DNA of 64,000 nt from Trueperella sp. (lineage in GTDB: Bacteria > Actinomycetota > Actinomycetes > Actinomycetales > Actinomycetaceae), in NCBI GenBank assembly GCA_022783305.1, contig JALEWQ010000022.1, positions 40,035 through 104,034 of the forward strand, in the 5' to 3' direction. The translations under genes and the position numbers were made by a program. The notes under the pieces were generated by a model that searched no databases, was not told the DNA's origin, and saw nothing but the letters and a program-made list of their open reading frames with translations. The first letter of the stretch is position 1, and each line of letters opens with the position of its first letter. This document shows positions 46,939 to 54,595 of this stretch, piece after piece.

Positions 46939-49535
46939 TCTTAGAGAACTTCGTCGACCGTTACCGCGCCCGCGGCATCATCCTCGACGACTTCCAGCTG
47001 GAGGCCATCGAGGCGCTCGAATCTCGGGACGTGCTGGTGAGCGCACCGACGGGCGCGGGAAAGACCGTGGTGGCCGAATACGCAGTCGAGCTGGCGCTGG
47101 CCCACTCGAAGCGCTGCATCTACACTGCCCCGATCAAGGCCCTGTCCAACCAGAAGTTCCGCGACCTGAGCGAGCAGATTGGTCAGGACTACGTTGGCCT
47201 GCTCACTGGCGACCAGACAATCAATCGCGATGCCCCGATCTTGGTGGTCACCACCGAGGTGCTGCGCAACATGCTCTTCCAGCGTGACGACATCGTGGCC
47301 GACATCGGCTACGCGGTGCTCGATGAGGTGCACTACCTCAGCGACGAGTTTCGTGGGCCGGTGTGGGAGGAGATCATCCTGCAGCTACCTGCCCATGCCC
47401 GTCTCGTGGCGCTATCCGCCACCATCTCGAATGTGGAGGAGTTCGCGAGCTGGCTGCGATCGGTGCGTGGGGCGACAGCCGTGGTTGTCTCCACGGAGCG
47501 TCCGGTCCCTCTCGTGCAGCACGTGGCGATCAATCGGCGCCTCGAACCGCTGTTCGTCGGTGGGAAGATGAACCAGCGTCTCGTACAGGCCGATGCCTCC
47601 CTGTCCGCTCATCGCCGACGCCGTCCCACCGGCTTCGCACGTCGCAAGCGCGTGCTCAACCAGCTTCACGACGCCGACCTGTTGCCCGCGATCGAGTTCA
47701 TCTTTTCCCGCAAGGGGTGCGACCGTGCGGTGGCAGACCTGCTCGACGCCGGAGTCAGTCTCAACCGGGCCGACCAGCAGCGCGAGGTTCGCGCTCGCCT
47801 GCGCAAGCTACGCGCCGACGTGAGTGAGGAGGACCAGCGCGCGGTCCGATTCGGGTTCTGGGCCAAGGCGATGACGCGTGGGTTTTGTGCTCACCACGCC
47901 GGCATGTTCCCGGCGCTGAAGGAGCTGGCGGAGGATCTCATGGAGGATGGCCTGCTCAAGCTCGTCTACGCCACTGGCACGCTTGCGCTCGGAATCGACA
48001 TGCCGGTGCGCACCGTCGTCCTTGAGGAGCTCCAGCGGTGGAACGGCTCCGATTTCGTCCCCCTGAGTGCCACCGAGTACACCCAGCTCATCGGGCGTGC
48101 GGGCCGGCGAGGGAAGGACAAGGTGGGTCACGCCGTCGTGATCCATACCGACGACCTCGACGTCCAGGCCCTGGCAGATCTTGGCTCGGGACGCGTGGAG
48201 CCGCTCGAGTCCGCGTTCTATCCTTCCTACAACTCCGTTGCCAACCTCCTGGCCTTCCACCCCTACGAGGATGCGCGGGCGATCATGGGTACGTCGTTCG
48301 CCCAGTATCAGCGCAACGCCGAGCTGGGCGAGGTGCGCGGGCGCATAACGCGTGTGCGTGCCCGGCTCGAGGCCGTCGAGGACGTATTGGCGGGGGAGTG
48401 CCTCGAGGGGAGCCTGCCCGACTACCTCCGGCTACGTCGGAAGGCCAAGCGGGCCTCCAAGGCTGAGCGCAAGCGCGCCAAACGCGAATACCGCCAGCGC
48501 ATCGAGGATTCGTGGGATGAGGCCGCCACCGGGCACCTGTACGCCTTCGCCCGCGGCGGGGAACTGGACTACGGCGTCGTTCTCTCGGTGGGCGCGAAAC
48601 TACGCCTCGTTGACCTGAACGCAGAAATGACGTGGCTACGGGAGGAGGAGCTGTCCTCCGAGCTACGCGATCTGGGCACCATCGCCATGCCCTTCGGACT
48701 CTCCCCGAAGAAGGCCGAGGTCAGAGCCGACATTGCCGATGCCATGTGGGAGGCCGTGGGGGAGAGGATTGAGCTGGGAACCGACCGCGACCTCACGGGC
48801 TCTTGGGATCGCTTCGCGGTCACGTCCTCCACCGAGCTTGAGGCCCACCCCGTCCACCACTGCCCGGACCTGGCCTCGCATATCCGTGCTGGCAGCGAGT
48901 TCACCTCGCTGCTGGCCAGCCTCGAGAATCTGGAGGCTGAAAGCGAGGCCTACGACGACTCGGTCGCCAAGGAGTTTGATGCCACCGCCGGCGTCTTGTT
49001 CCGGCTCGGCTATCTCCAGCCCGGCGACAAAGGCCCAAGGTCCGGAATGGTCAAGCTGGCGGCCGGCGCCGCTATGCTACGCGGCATCCACAACGAGGCC
49101 GACCTCCTTGTCTGCCAGAGCCTGTCCGAGGCCGCTTTCGCTGACCTCACGCCCGAGGAATTTGCGGGCGCCTGTTCGGCCTTCCTGTGCGACCGCCGGC
49201 TCGGGATCGACCGGCCGACGGGCGGTGCCCTCCGCGAGGCGTGGCAGGCGATCGAGCGCAACGTCACCTTCCTCACCCGCGTGGAGGAAGGCTTCGCCAT
49301 CCTCCGTACCCCGGAGCCGTTTCCGGGCGGCATGGAAGCCTTCGCCGCGTGGGCGGGCGGGCACGACCTCGAAACCGTTCTTGCACTGGGCAACCTGGTG
49401 GTGGGGGATTTCATCTCCGCTAATCGACGCCTGATCGATCTGCTTGGTCAGATCGAGGCGGTGGCGCCCTCGGATCGCCTGCGTGACGTGGCGGGTCAGG
49501 CGGCTAGGCTCATTCGCCGCTGGCAATGGCTCTGA
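46935..49535 (+). CDS. helY: HelY-type DExH-box RNA helicase (Ski2-like)
   Basis: 866 residues. Motif I SAPTGAGKT (36-44), DEVH (130-133), SATISN and QLIGRAGRRG are present, with a long insertion of basic residues (KRASKAERKRAKREY) and a C-terminal DSHCT domain (about 700-866). It is the actinobacterial Mtr4/Ski2-like helicase, thought to act in RNA processing or decay. In other actinobacteria it follows the pafBC-tatAC block, and it closes that block here too. Confidence 0.93.
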   Translation: MILENFVDRYRARGIILDDFQLEAIEALESRDVLVSAPTGAGKTVVAEYAVELALAHSKRCIYTAPIKALSNQKFRDLSEQIGQDYVGLLTGDQTINRDAPILVVTTEVLRNMLFQRDDIVADIGYAVLDEVHYLSDEFRGPVWEEIILQLPAHARLVALSATISNVEEFASWLRSVRGATAVVVSTERPVPLVQHVAINRRLEPLFVGGKMNQRLVQADASLSAHRRRRPTGFARRKRVLNQLHDADLLPAIEFIFSRKGCDRAVADLLDAGVSLNRADQQREVRARLRKLRADVSEEDQRAVRFGFWAKAMTRGFCAHHAGMFPALKELAEDLMEDGLLKLVYATGTLALGIDMPVRTVVLEELQRWNGSDFVPLSATEYTQLIGRAGRRGKDKVGHAVVIHTDDLDVQALADLGSGRVEPLESAFYPSYNSVANLLAFHPYEDARAIMGTSFAQYQRNAELGEVRGRITRVRARLEAVEDVLAGECLEGSLPDYLRLRRKAKRASKAERKRAKREYRQRIEDSWDEAATGHLYAFARGGELDYGVVLSVGAKLRLVDLNAEMTWLREEELSSELRDLGTIAMPFGLSPKKAEVRADIADAMWEAVGERIELGTDRDLTGSWDRFAVTSSTELEAHPVHHCPDLASHIRAGSEFTSLLASLENLEAESEAYDDSVAKEFDATAGVLFRLGYLQPGDKGPRSGMVKLAAGAAMLRGIHNEADLLVCQSLSEAAFADLTPEEFAGACSAFLCDRRLGIDRPTGGALREAWQAIERNVTFLTRVEEGFAILRTPEPFPGGMEAFAAWAGGHDLETVLALGNLVVGDFISANRRLIDLLGQIEAVAPSDRLRDVAGQAARLIRRWQWL

Positions 49536-49684
49536 TCTACTCGGTGTGGCCATGGCCCATGACCTTGGTCGGCAACCGACAGGCAGCTAGTGAGCGACCT
49601 CATGGTGCTACACTGGGCGATTGGCGAAACTGAGTTGCTGGCCGGCTCACGCGGTTCTAGGCTATGAAGAGCACGAAGGTGTTA

Positions 49685-49753
49685 GTGCAGGCCCTGTTCG
49701 ATAGAAAACGATCCACCAGATCGGTCCGAGGAACAGCGGCCTGCACTGTTTTA
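49685..49753 (+). other. Long structured element upstream of lnt
   Basis: GTGCAGGCCCTGTTC (49685-49699) pairs with GAACAG-c-GGCCTGCAC (49731-49746), 15 bp with a single bulged C. The loop carries its own hairpin, CGATC-cacca-GATCG (49709-49723). TGTTTTA follows at 49747-49753. The rest of the 49536-49770 gap holds only small hairpins (GACC-tt-GGTC at about 49561, GGTCGG/CCGAC). It could be a small RNA with its own terminator, or helY's terminator. Confidence 0.5.
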
Positions 49754-49758
49754 TGCCG

Positions 49759-49764
49759 TAAGAT
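49759..49764 (+). promoter_or_regulatory. -10 element of lnt, leaderless configuration
   Basis: TAAGAT ends 6 nt before the GTG start of lnt, directly behind the structured element. No Shine-Dalgarno sequence is visible. Confidence 0.45.
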
Positions 49765-49770
49765 CTGAAC

Positions 49771-51240
49771 GTGATCCAATTCCTTCTCGCAGTCCTCGGC
49801 GGCGTGGCGCTGTGGTTCGCCACCTCCACCGGCCTGTGGGTGGCGGGGTTTTTCGCGATTTCGCTGCTGTGGCTGGCGGTCCGGGGTAGGGCGGTGGGCG
49901 CCGGATTCGCCCTCGGCTGGTGCTGGGGTATCGCATTCTTCTTCCCACTCGTGAAGTGGGCCGCCGTCTCCACCGGGCTGATCGCCGCCCAGGTTGCGCT
50001 TGCCGTCGTGGAGGGGTGCTACCTCGGCGTCGTGGGGGCGGCGTGGGCGTTACTCTCGCGCGCGGGGGAACGACTGACTCGGCCGTGGCTGCGCGCACTG
50101 GCGGCCACCGCCATCTTCCTCGCCGTCGAACAGCTCCGCGGTATGTGGCCATACGGCGGCCTACCATGGGGAACTTTGGCCTTCACGTTTACTACCTCGC
50201 CGCTGGTCAGCTACGCGCCGTACGGCTCGACGGCCCTGGTGGGCGGGGTTGCCGTCTTGATCGGGGTGCTCGCGGCGATGACCCTGTCGATGAGCTACCT
50301 GCAGATCGCCGCATCGGTGGTGGCGGCCCTCGTACTCGTCATCGCCCCGGTTATCCTTCCGGTGGGAGCACGCTCGTCGGGGAGCCTCAACGTCGCTATC
50401 GTACAGGGCAACGTGGTGCCCCCAGGCACGCAAGACCGCGCGCTAGCGGTGACGGAAAACCACGTGCGCGCAACGCGCGAACTGGTCAAGGCCTCCGAGA
50501 CGAAACCCGATCTCATTCTGTGGCCGGAGTCTTCCTCGGATCGCGACATCCGGGTTGACGACGCCGCGGGCAGCCTCGTCTTCGACATGGTCGCCGACCT
50601 CGGCATCCCGCTCGTGATGGGCACGCAGAGCTATGTTGAGGGCGGGCGGTACAACGATGTGCTCGTCATCGAACCCGACGGCATCGCGGACCGCTATTCG
50701 AAACAACACCCCGTACCGTTCGGGGAATACATCCCGCACCGGGAGCTGCTCCACAAGATTACCGACGTCGTGGATCAGGTCTCCACAGACATGCTTCCTG
50801 GGACGGGCAAGGCCCAGGTGGAGGTGCCCTCGCTGGGACTGCGCCTGGCGGTGCCGATCTGCTTCGAGGTGGCCTACACCGACATCGTCGCCGAGGCGGT
50901 GCGCGGCAGCCAGCTGCTCGTCATCCCCACCAACAACGCCTCCTTTGGCACGAGCGAGCTGTCCTCCCAGCAGTTTTCGATGACGGCTTTCCGCGCGGTT
51001 GAGACCGGTCGCACTGCGATCCAGGTATCGACCTCAGGCATCTCGGGCGTGGCCGACCACCACGGCGTCGTCTACGAGACGGACCTGTTCACGAAAGATG
51101 CCCGAGTGGTGCAGGTGGCGCTGTATGACCGGACGACGTTCGCCACTTCGACGGCCGCACCCCGTAGGGTGATCGTCTTCGTCCTTGGCGCGCTTGGCGC
51201 TATCCTAGCGATAGGCATGTCGAGGCAAGGACGATCATGA
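49771..51240 (+). CDS. lnt: Apolipoprotein N-acyltransferase
   Basis: 489 residues from GTG. About seven TM helices, then an external nitrilase-like domain with the Glu-Lys-Cys triad: WPESSS (Glu), DRYSKQHPVPFGEY (Lys) and PICFEVAY (Cys), plus IPTNNASFG. It N-acylates the Cys of lipoproteins, of which two are encoded in this window. It overlaps the mannosyltransferase gene, with which it is fused in mycobacteria. Confidence 0.95.
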   Translation: MIQFLLAVLGGVALWFATSTGLWVAGFFAISLLWLAVRGRAVGAGFALGWCWGIAFFFPLVKWAAVSTGLIAAQVALAVVEGCYLGVVGAAWALLSRAGERLTRPWLRALAATAIFLAVEQLRGMWPYGGLPWGTLAFTFTTSPLVSYAPYGSTALVGGVAVLIGVLAAMTLSMSYLQIAASVVAALVLVIAPVILPVGARSSGSLNVAIVQGNVVPPGTQDRALAVTENHVRATRELVKASETKPDLILWPESSSDRDIRVDDAAGSLVFDMVADLGIPLVMGTQSYVEGGRYNDVLVIEPDGIADRYSKQHPVPFGEYIPHRELLHKITDVVDQVSTDMLPGTGKAQVEVPSLGLRLAVPICFEVAYTDIVAEAVRGSQLLVIPTNNASFGTSELSSQQFSMTAFRAVETGRTAIQVSTSGISGVADHHGVVYETDLFTKDARVVQVALYDRTTFATSTAAPRRVIVFVLGALGAILAIGMSRQGRS

Positions 51241-51986
51241 AGGTAGTCATCTGTATTCCCACCTATAACGAGCGCGAGTCTCTCCCGGGGCTCTTGGACC
51301 GGACGAGGGCGGCTGTCCCCGATGCCGACGTCCTCGTGATCGACGACAATTCCCCGGATGGCACGGGCGCCTTGGCCGATGATCGGGCTCGGCGCGATCC
51401 GCAGATTCACGTCATGCACCGCACGGCGAAGGAGGGCCTGGGGAGGGCCTATCTTGCGGGATTCGAGTGGGCCATCGAGCGTGGCTATAGCCACGTGTGC
51501 GAGATGGACGCCGACGGCTCGCACCGCCCCGAGCAACTTGTCGATCTCCTCGCACGCGCCGACGCATGGGATAAGCCCGAACTCGTCATTGGCTCGAGGT
51601 GGACCGACGGTGGGGAAGTGGTGAACTGGCCCAAGCACAGGGAGCTCCTCTCCCGCGCCGGAAATCTTTACATCAAGATATGGCTGAACCTGCCAGCAAA
51701 GGATGCTACGGCGGGTTTCCGCGTCTACCGTGCGGACGCCCTCAAGCGACTGGATTTCGCGGCCGTCGAGTCCAAGGGATATTTTTTCCAGGTTGATATG
51801 ACGCTGAAAATGACCGATATGGGTGCGCGGATTGCGGAGGTGCCAATCTCGTTCGTCGAGCGCGAGGCGGGCGCGTCGAAAATGAGCGGCAACATCGTGC
51901 AGGAAGCGTTTTTGCGCGCCACGAAGCTCGGGATTGAGCGACGCGGCGCGCAATTGCGGGCTCTATGGGCTCGGGCTAGCGCTTAG
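51237..51986 (+). CDS. ppm1: Polyprenol monophosphomannose synthase
   Basis: 249 residues, ATG overlapping the lnt stop. GT2 fold with IPTYNERESL, DDNSPDGT, MDADGSH and GSRWTDGG, matching Dpm1/Ppm1 catalytic domains. It transfers mannose from GDP-Man to polyprenyl phosphate for external mannosyltransferases. There is no membrane anchor of its own, which fits cooperation with Lnt. It meets rbpA tail-to-tail with a 4-bp overlap. Confidence 0.94.
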   Translation: MKVVICIPTYNERESLPGLLDRTRAAVPDADVLVIDDNSPDGTGALADDRARRDPQIHVMHRTAKEGLGRAYLAGFEWAIERGYSHVCEMDADGSHRPEQLVDLLARADAWDKPELVIGSRWTDGGEVVNWPKHRELLSRAGNLYIKIWLNLPAKDATAGFRVYRADALKRLDFAAVESKGYFFQVDMTLKMTDMGARIAEVPISFVEREAGASKMSGNIVQEAFLRATKLGIERRGAQLRALWARASA

Positions 51987-52336
51987 CGTAGGCGCTTGTA
52001 GAGCTTTCCCTGGCGCAGTAGCGCGAGGCGCTCGTCGAGCAAGACCTGCAGTTCCTCGATCGAACGACGCTCGAGCAGCATGTCCCAGTGGGTGCGTTGC
52101 GGCTTGGCCGGCTTCTCGTCGTCTTCACCCTCGACGGCGCCGATGAGCTCGGCGCGCTTGCCGCACTTGCATTCCCACGTCGCGGGCGCATCGGCGTCTT
52201 CGGCGAAGGTGACGGCAAACGTGTGCCCGTCCTCGCAGCGATAGTTTTCTTCGCGGCGCGCGACGAACGCGACGCCGGCATCGGACTCGAGCGAGTGCGC
52301 GCCGATCTTCATTCCGCGCAGTGAACGTTCTGCCAT
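51983..52336 (-). CDS. rbpA: RNA polymerase-binding protein RbpA
   Basis: 117 residues. The core domain has the zinc-site remnant YRCEDGHTFAVTF...WECKCGKRA, and the C-terminal sigma-interacting region (RTHWDMLLERRSIEELQVLLDERL) is complete. RbpA binds sigma-A and stabilises the open complex; it is specific to Actinobacteria. GGAGAC precedes the ATG on the minus strand. Confidence 0.97.
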   Translation of the reverse strand: MAERSLRGMKIGAHSLESDAGVAFVARREENYRCEDGHTFAVTFAEDADAPATWECKCGKRAELIGAVEGEDDEKPAKPQRTHWDMLLERRSIEELQVLLDERLALLRQGKLYKRLR

Positions 52337-52633
52337 GGTTGTCTCCTTTGTTTATGCCTATCTTAACGCCGGAAGATCACCAGTTATGCCGAGCGGCCGG
52401 AAGGGGCGAGAATTCACGGAAAGGGGCTATTAGGCGCGAGCCCAAATCCGCAACGAAGATCCGATAATGTACATTATGTCAAAAGAGCGGGCGGGAACCC
52501 GCCTCGACACACCGTTCATGCCGGTTGATAGAAATGAGCTGCGAACCCCTCCCCGGGCCCGCTCTCCCACGATTGCTGCGTGCACGTAGATGAACGCCTA
52601 CCCGTGGCGCGTTAGCAGGCGCCCTCAGATCGC
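52337..52633. promoter_or_regulatory. Intergenic region between rbpA and MerR gene, with 14-bp palindrome
   Basis: The region must carry the rbpA promoter (a TAAGAT-like -10 near 52366 on the minus strand). It holds a perfect AT-rich palindrome, ATAATGTACATTAT (52464-52477), beside a consensus TTGACA on the minus strand (52482-52477) for which no well-spaced -10 is seen. No open reading frame of interest is present. Confidence 0.5.
52484..52565. ncRNA. Candidate structured RNA or terminator complex between rbpA and MerR gene
   Basis: On the plus strand AGAGCGGGC (52484-52492) can pair with GCCCGCTCT (52557-52565), closing an 82-nt element that also contains GGCGGG-aa-CCCGCC (52490-52503). 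Read on the minus strand, the inner hairpin is followed by CTTTT and could terminate the MerR gene. Strand and existence of a transcript are undecided. Confidence 0.3.
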
Positions 52634-53194
52634 TTAGATCGCGTTACGCTTGGCGGCACGACGCGCGGCGAGCTCATCAATCGGCTCGTTGTGCGCGCGC
52701 TCGGTGGGAAGCTCAGAGAGCTCGCCTTCCACCTCTCGCCACACCTTACCCACGGCGATGCCGAACACGCCCTGTCCGCCCTGGATAAGGTCGATCACCT
52801 CGTCGTTCGAGGTGCACAGGTACACGGAGGCGCCGTCGCTCATGAGCGTGACGGCAGACAGATCCTCGACTCCGTATTCCGTGAGCTGGGCGATGGCCAC
52901 ACGAATCTGCTGGAGGGATACGCCGGTGTCAAGCAGGCGCTTGACCACCTTGAGCACGAGCACGTCGCGGAAGGCATAGAGACGCTGCGAGCCGGAGCCC
53001 TTCGCAGAGCGGATCGAGGGCGAGACAAGCCCGATGCGATCCCAATAGTCAAGCTGACGGTAGGTGATGCCGAGCGCGCGGCACACGGCCGGCCCGCGGT
53101 AGCCGGTCTCCGTGTCAAGATCCGGCAACTGGCCACCAAAGAGCGTTCCCTGTGCGAGCTGCGGGCGTGCGCCATGTGCGGTTGCGTCACTCAC
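52634..53194 (-). CDS. MerR-family regulator, Rv1830-like
   Basis: 186 residues. N-terminal MerR winged helix (YRGPAVCRALGITYRQLDYWDRIGLVSPS) with the second half RLYAFRDVLVLKVVKRLLDTGVSLQQIR, then a C-terminal domain of unknown ligand. Position and layout match the second MerR gene of the garA-ftsR-MerR block, Rv1830 in M. tuberculosis (called resR, growth and division timing). The bifunctional nuclease gene that usually lies between the two MerR genes is missing. Confidence 0.9.
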   Translation of the reverse strand: MSDATAHGARPQLAQGTLFGGQLPDLDTETGYRGPAVCRALGITYRQLDYWDRIGLVSPSIRSAKGSGSQRLYAFRDVLVLKVVKRLLDTGVSLQQIRVAIAQLTEYGVEDLSAVTLMSDGASVYLCTSNDEVIDLIQGGQGVFGIAVGKVWREVEGELSELPTERAHNEPIDELAARRAAKRNAI

Positions 53195-53293
53195 GTCAGC
53201 CTCCTTCGAATTGTTATCTCTAGCGTAAACCGGAAGTGGGGCGATCTCAACGAAGCTGCTTGAAACACGCGCGGCGTGTCTTTGTGCCGTGTC

Positions 53294-53308
53294 TCAAGTT
53301 CAACTTGA
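53294..53308. promoter_or_regulatory. MerR-type operator between the two MerR genes
   Basis: TCAAGTT-c-AACTTGA is a perfect 15-bp inverted repeat, of the kind bound by MerR regulators such as SoxR. It lies upstream of the Rv1830-like gene on the minus strand, just after the end of ftsR. A hairpin ACACGC-gcg-GCGTGT (53265-53279) lies between it and the gene. Confidence 0.5.
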
Positions 53309-53320
53309 AGTTTCGCTCCC

Positions 53321-54070
53321 CTATCTCAGTTGGACGTCGATGTTTTCCGTCAGCAGCGCTCGATACAGGTTGGTCAGCATTGTCGCCAGTTCCGCCGATT
53401 CGTTGACCACCCGCTCCTTGGCCAGTGGCGTGTTGCGCGCGCGCTCGGTGGCGAGGCGACTGGCGACATTAGTGGCGTGCGCGTGCGCGGAGTTCTTCAC
53501 CTGACGCAGGCTGCGAAGATCCATGCCGGCCTCCCCCAGCATCTTCGAGTAGCGCACGATGTCCACGGCGTGCGCCGTCAAGCGCCCACGGGCATCAGGG
53601 ATGATCATGCCGGCCTCTACCAGCTGGTCGATTTCGGCGAGAGAGGTGCCCGTTAGCGCTGCGAGCTCATCCCTGCGGATCCGGATCCCCGGGGTTGGAC
53701 GAACCTCCGGCTCGGCACTGAGCGCGCGCAACTTGCCGGGGTGGTCTTGGCTGACCCGCCCGGAGTCGAGCTGGGCGAGCATCTCCTTGATCTGTGGCAA
53801 CGGAACGTAGCGGTCTCGCTGCTCGACCAGGATGAAGCGCAGGCGCTCAACATCGGCGATCGAGAAGATGCGCTGGTTCGACTCGGTGCGGTACGGGTCG
53901 ATGAGCCCTTGGGACTCGAAGTAGCGGATCTTCGAAGCGGCCAGAAACGGGAATTCCCGGCGCAAGTGAGTAGTGACCTCACCGATCTTCAACGTGGGCT
54001 CGTGTGAGAGGTCGTGTGGCCAGGAGCTGGGAAGAGACTCCTCCCCAGCACTTTGCGGCAGTGGACTCAT
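53321..54070 (-). CDS. ftsR: MerR-family regulator FtsR-like
   Basis: 249 residues. Winged-helix N-terminus (LKIGEVTTHLRREFPFLAASKIRYFESQGLI) and long C-terminal part matching Rv1828, named FtsR in Corynebacterium, where it activates ftsZ. Located directly after garA with ATGA-type overlap, as in other actinobacteria. Confidence 0.9.
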   Translation of the reverse strand: MSPLPQSAGEESLPSSWPHDLSHEPTLKIGEVTTHLRREFPFLAASKIRYFESQGLIDPYRTESNQRIFSIADVERLRFILVEQRDRYVPLPQIKEMLAQLDSGRVSQDHPGKLRALSAEPEVRPTPGIRIRRDELAALTGTSLAEIDQLVEAGMIIPDARGRLTAHAVDIVRYSKMLGEAGMDLRSLRQVKNSAHAHATNVASRLATERARNTPLAKERVVNESAELATMLTNLYRALLTENIDVQLR

Positions 54071-54516
54071 TCGCCTGCCTGCCGAGATGCGTAGAAGGTC
54101 AGCTGGAACTTGCCGATACGCACCTCGTCGCCGTCATTAAGCTTGGCTTCCTCCACCTGCTGGAGGTTGACGTACGTGCCGTTGAGCGAGCCGATATCGC
54201 GCACGTAGAAGTCGCGCCCGTTGCGCAGGAAGAAGGCGTGCTTACGGGAGACCGTGACGTCGTCGAGGAAGATGTCCGACTTCGGGTGGCGCCCGACAGT
54301 GGTCGAATCCGCGTTGAGCAAGAAGCGGGCACCCGCGTTGGCGCCGGTGTGAGCGATGAGCAACGCCGAGGTGGGCGGCAACGCGTTGATCGTGGCCAAA
54401 TCCTCCGGATCGAGACCCCGCACCACGGGTGCCGGCTCCACGGCATCGTTAATCGCCGTAAAACGTGACGTGGAGGTGGGGTCAATTCCCTGCGGGTTTA
54501 CCTCGAAATCTGCCAT
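54067..54516 (-). CDS. garA: FHA-domain signalling protein GarA
   Basis: 149 residues from ATG 54516 (GTG at 54519 also possible), with GGGGAAG upstream. The FHA domain (about 68-135) has VGRHPKSDIFLDD, VSRKHA and LNGTYVN. The N-terminal tail carries a Thr/Ser-rich DPTSTSRF where GarA/OdhI is phosphorylated by PknG or PknB. GarA inhibits 2-oxoglutarate dehydrogenase and controls glutamate metabolism. Confidence 0.93.
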   Translation of the reverse strand: MADFEVNPQGIDPTSTSRFTAINDAVEPAPVVRGLDPEDLATINALPPTSALLIAHTGANAGARFLLNADSTTVGRHPKSDIFLDDVTVSRKHAFFLRNGRDFYVRDIGSLNGTYVNLQQVEEAKLNDGDEVRIGKFQLTFYASRQAGE

Positions 54517-54595
54517 CACTTCCCCTTCCCTTATTCATACAATTTTAACGCACGAGCGAAGACGTGTCATTGCTGGTCGTCAACTGGGGATAAGC

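Noticed and set aside
49536..49770. tRNA or IS remnant upstream of lnt
   Set aside because: No cloverleaf, no transposase fragment, and no target-site duplication could be found; only the stem-loop element remains.
52484..52565. 6C RNA, 6S RNA or tRNA in the rbpA upstream region
   Set aside because: No C6 loops, no 6S-like central bubble, and no tRNA cloverleaf or T-loop sequence could be fitted.
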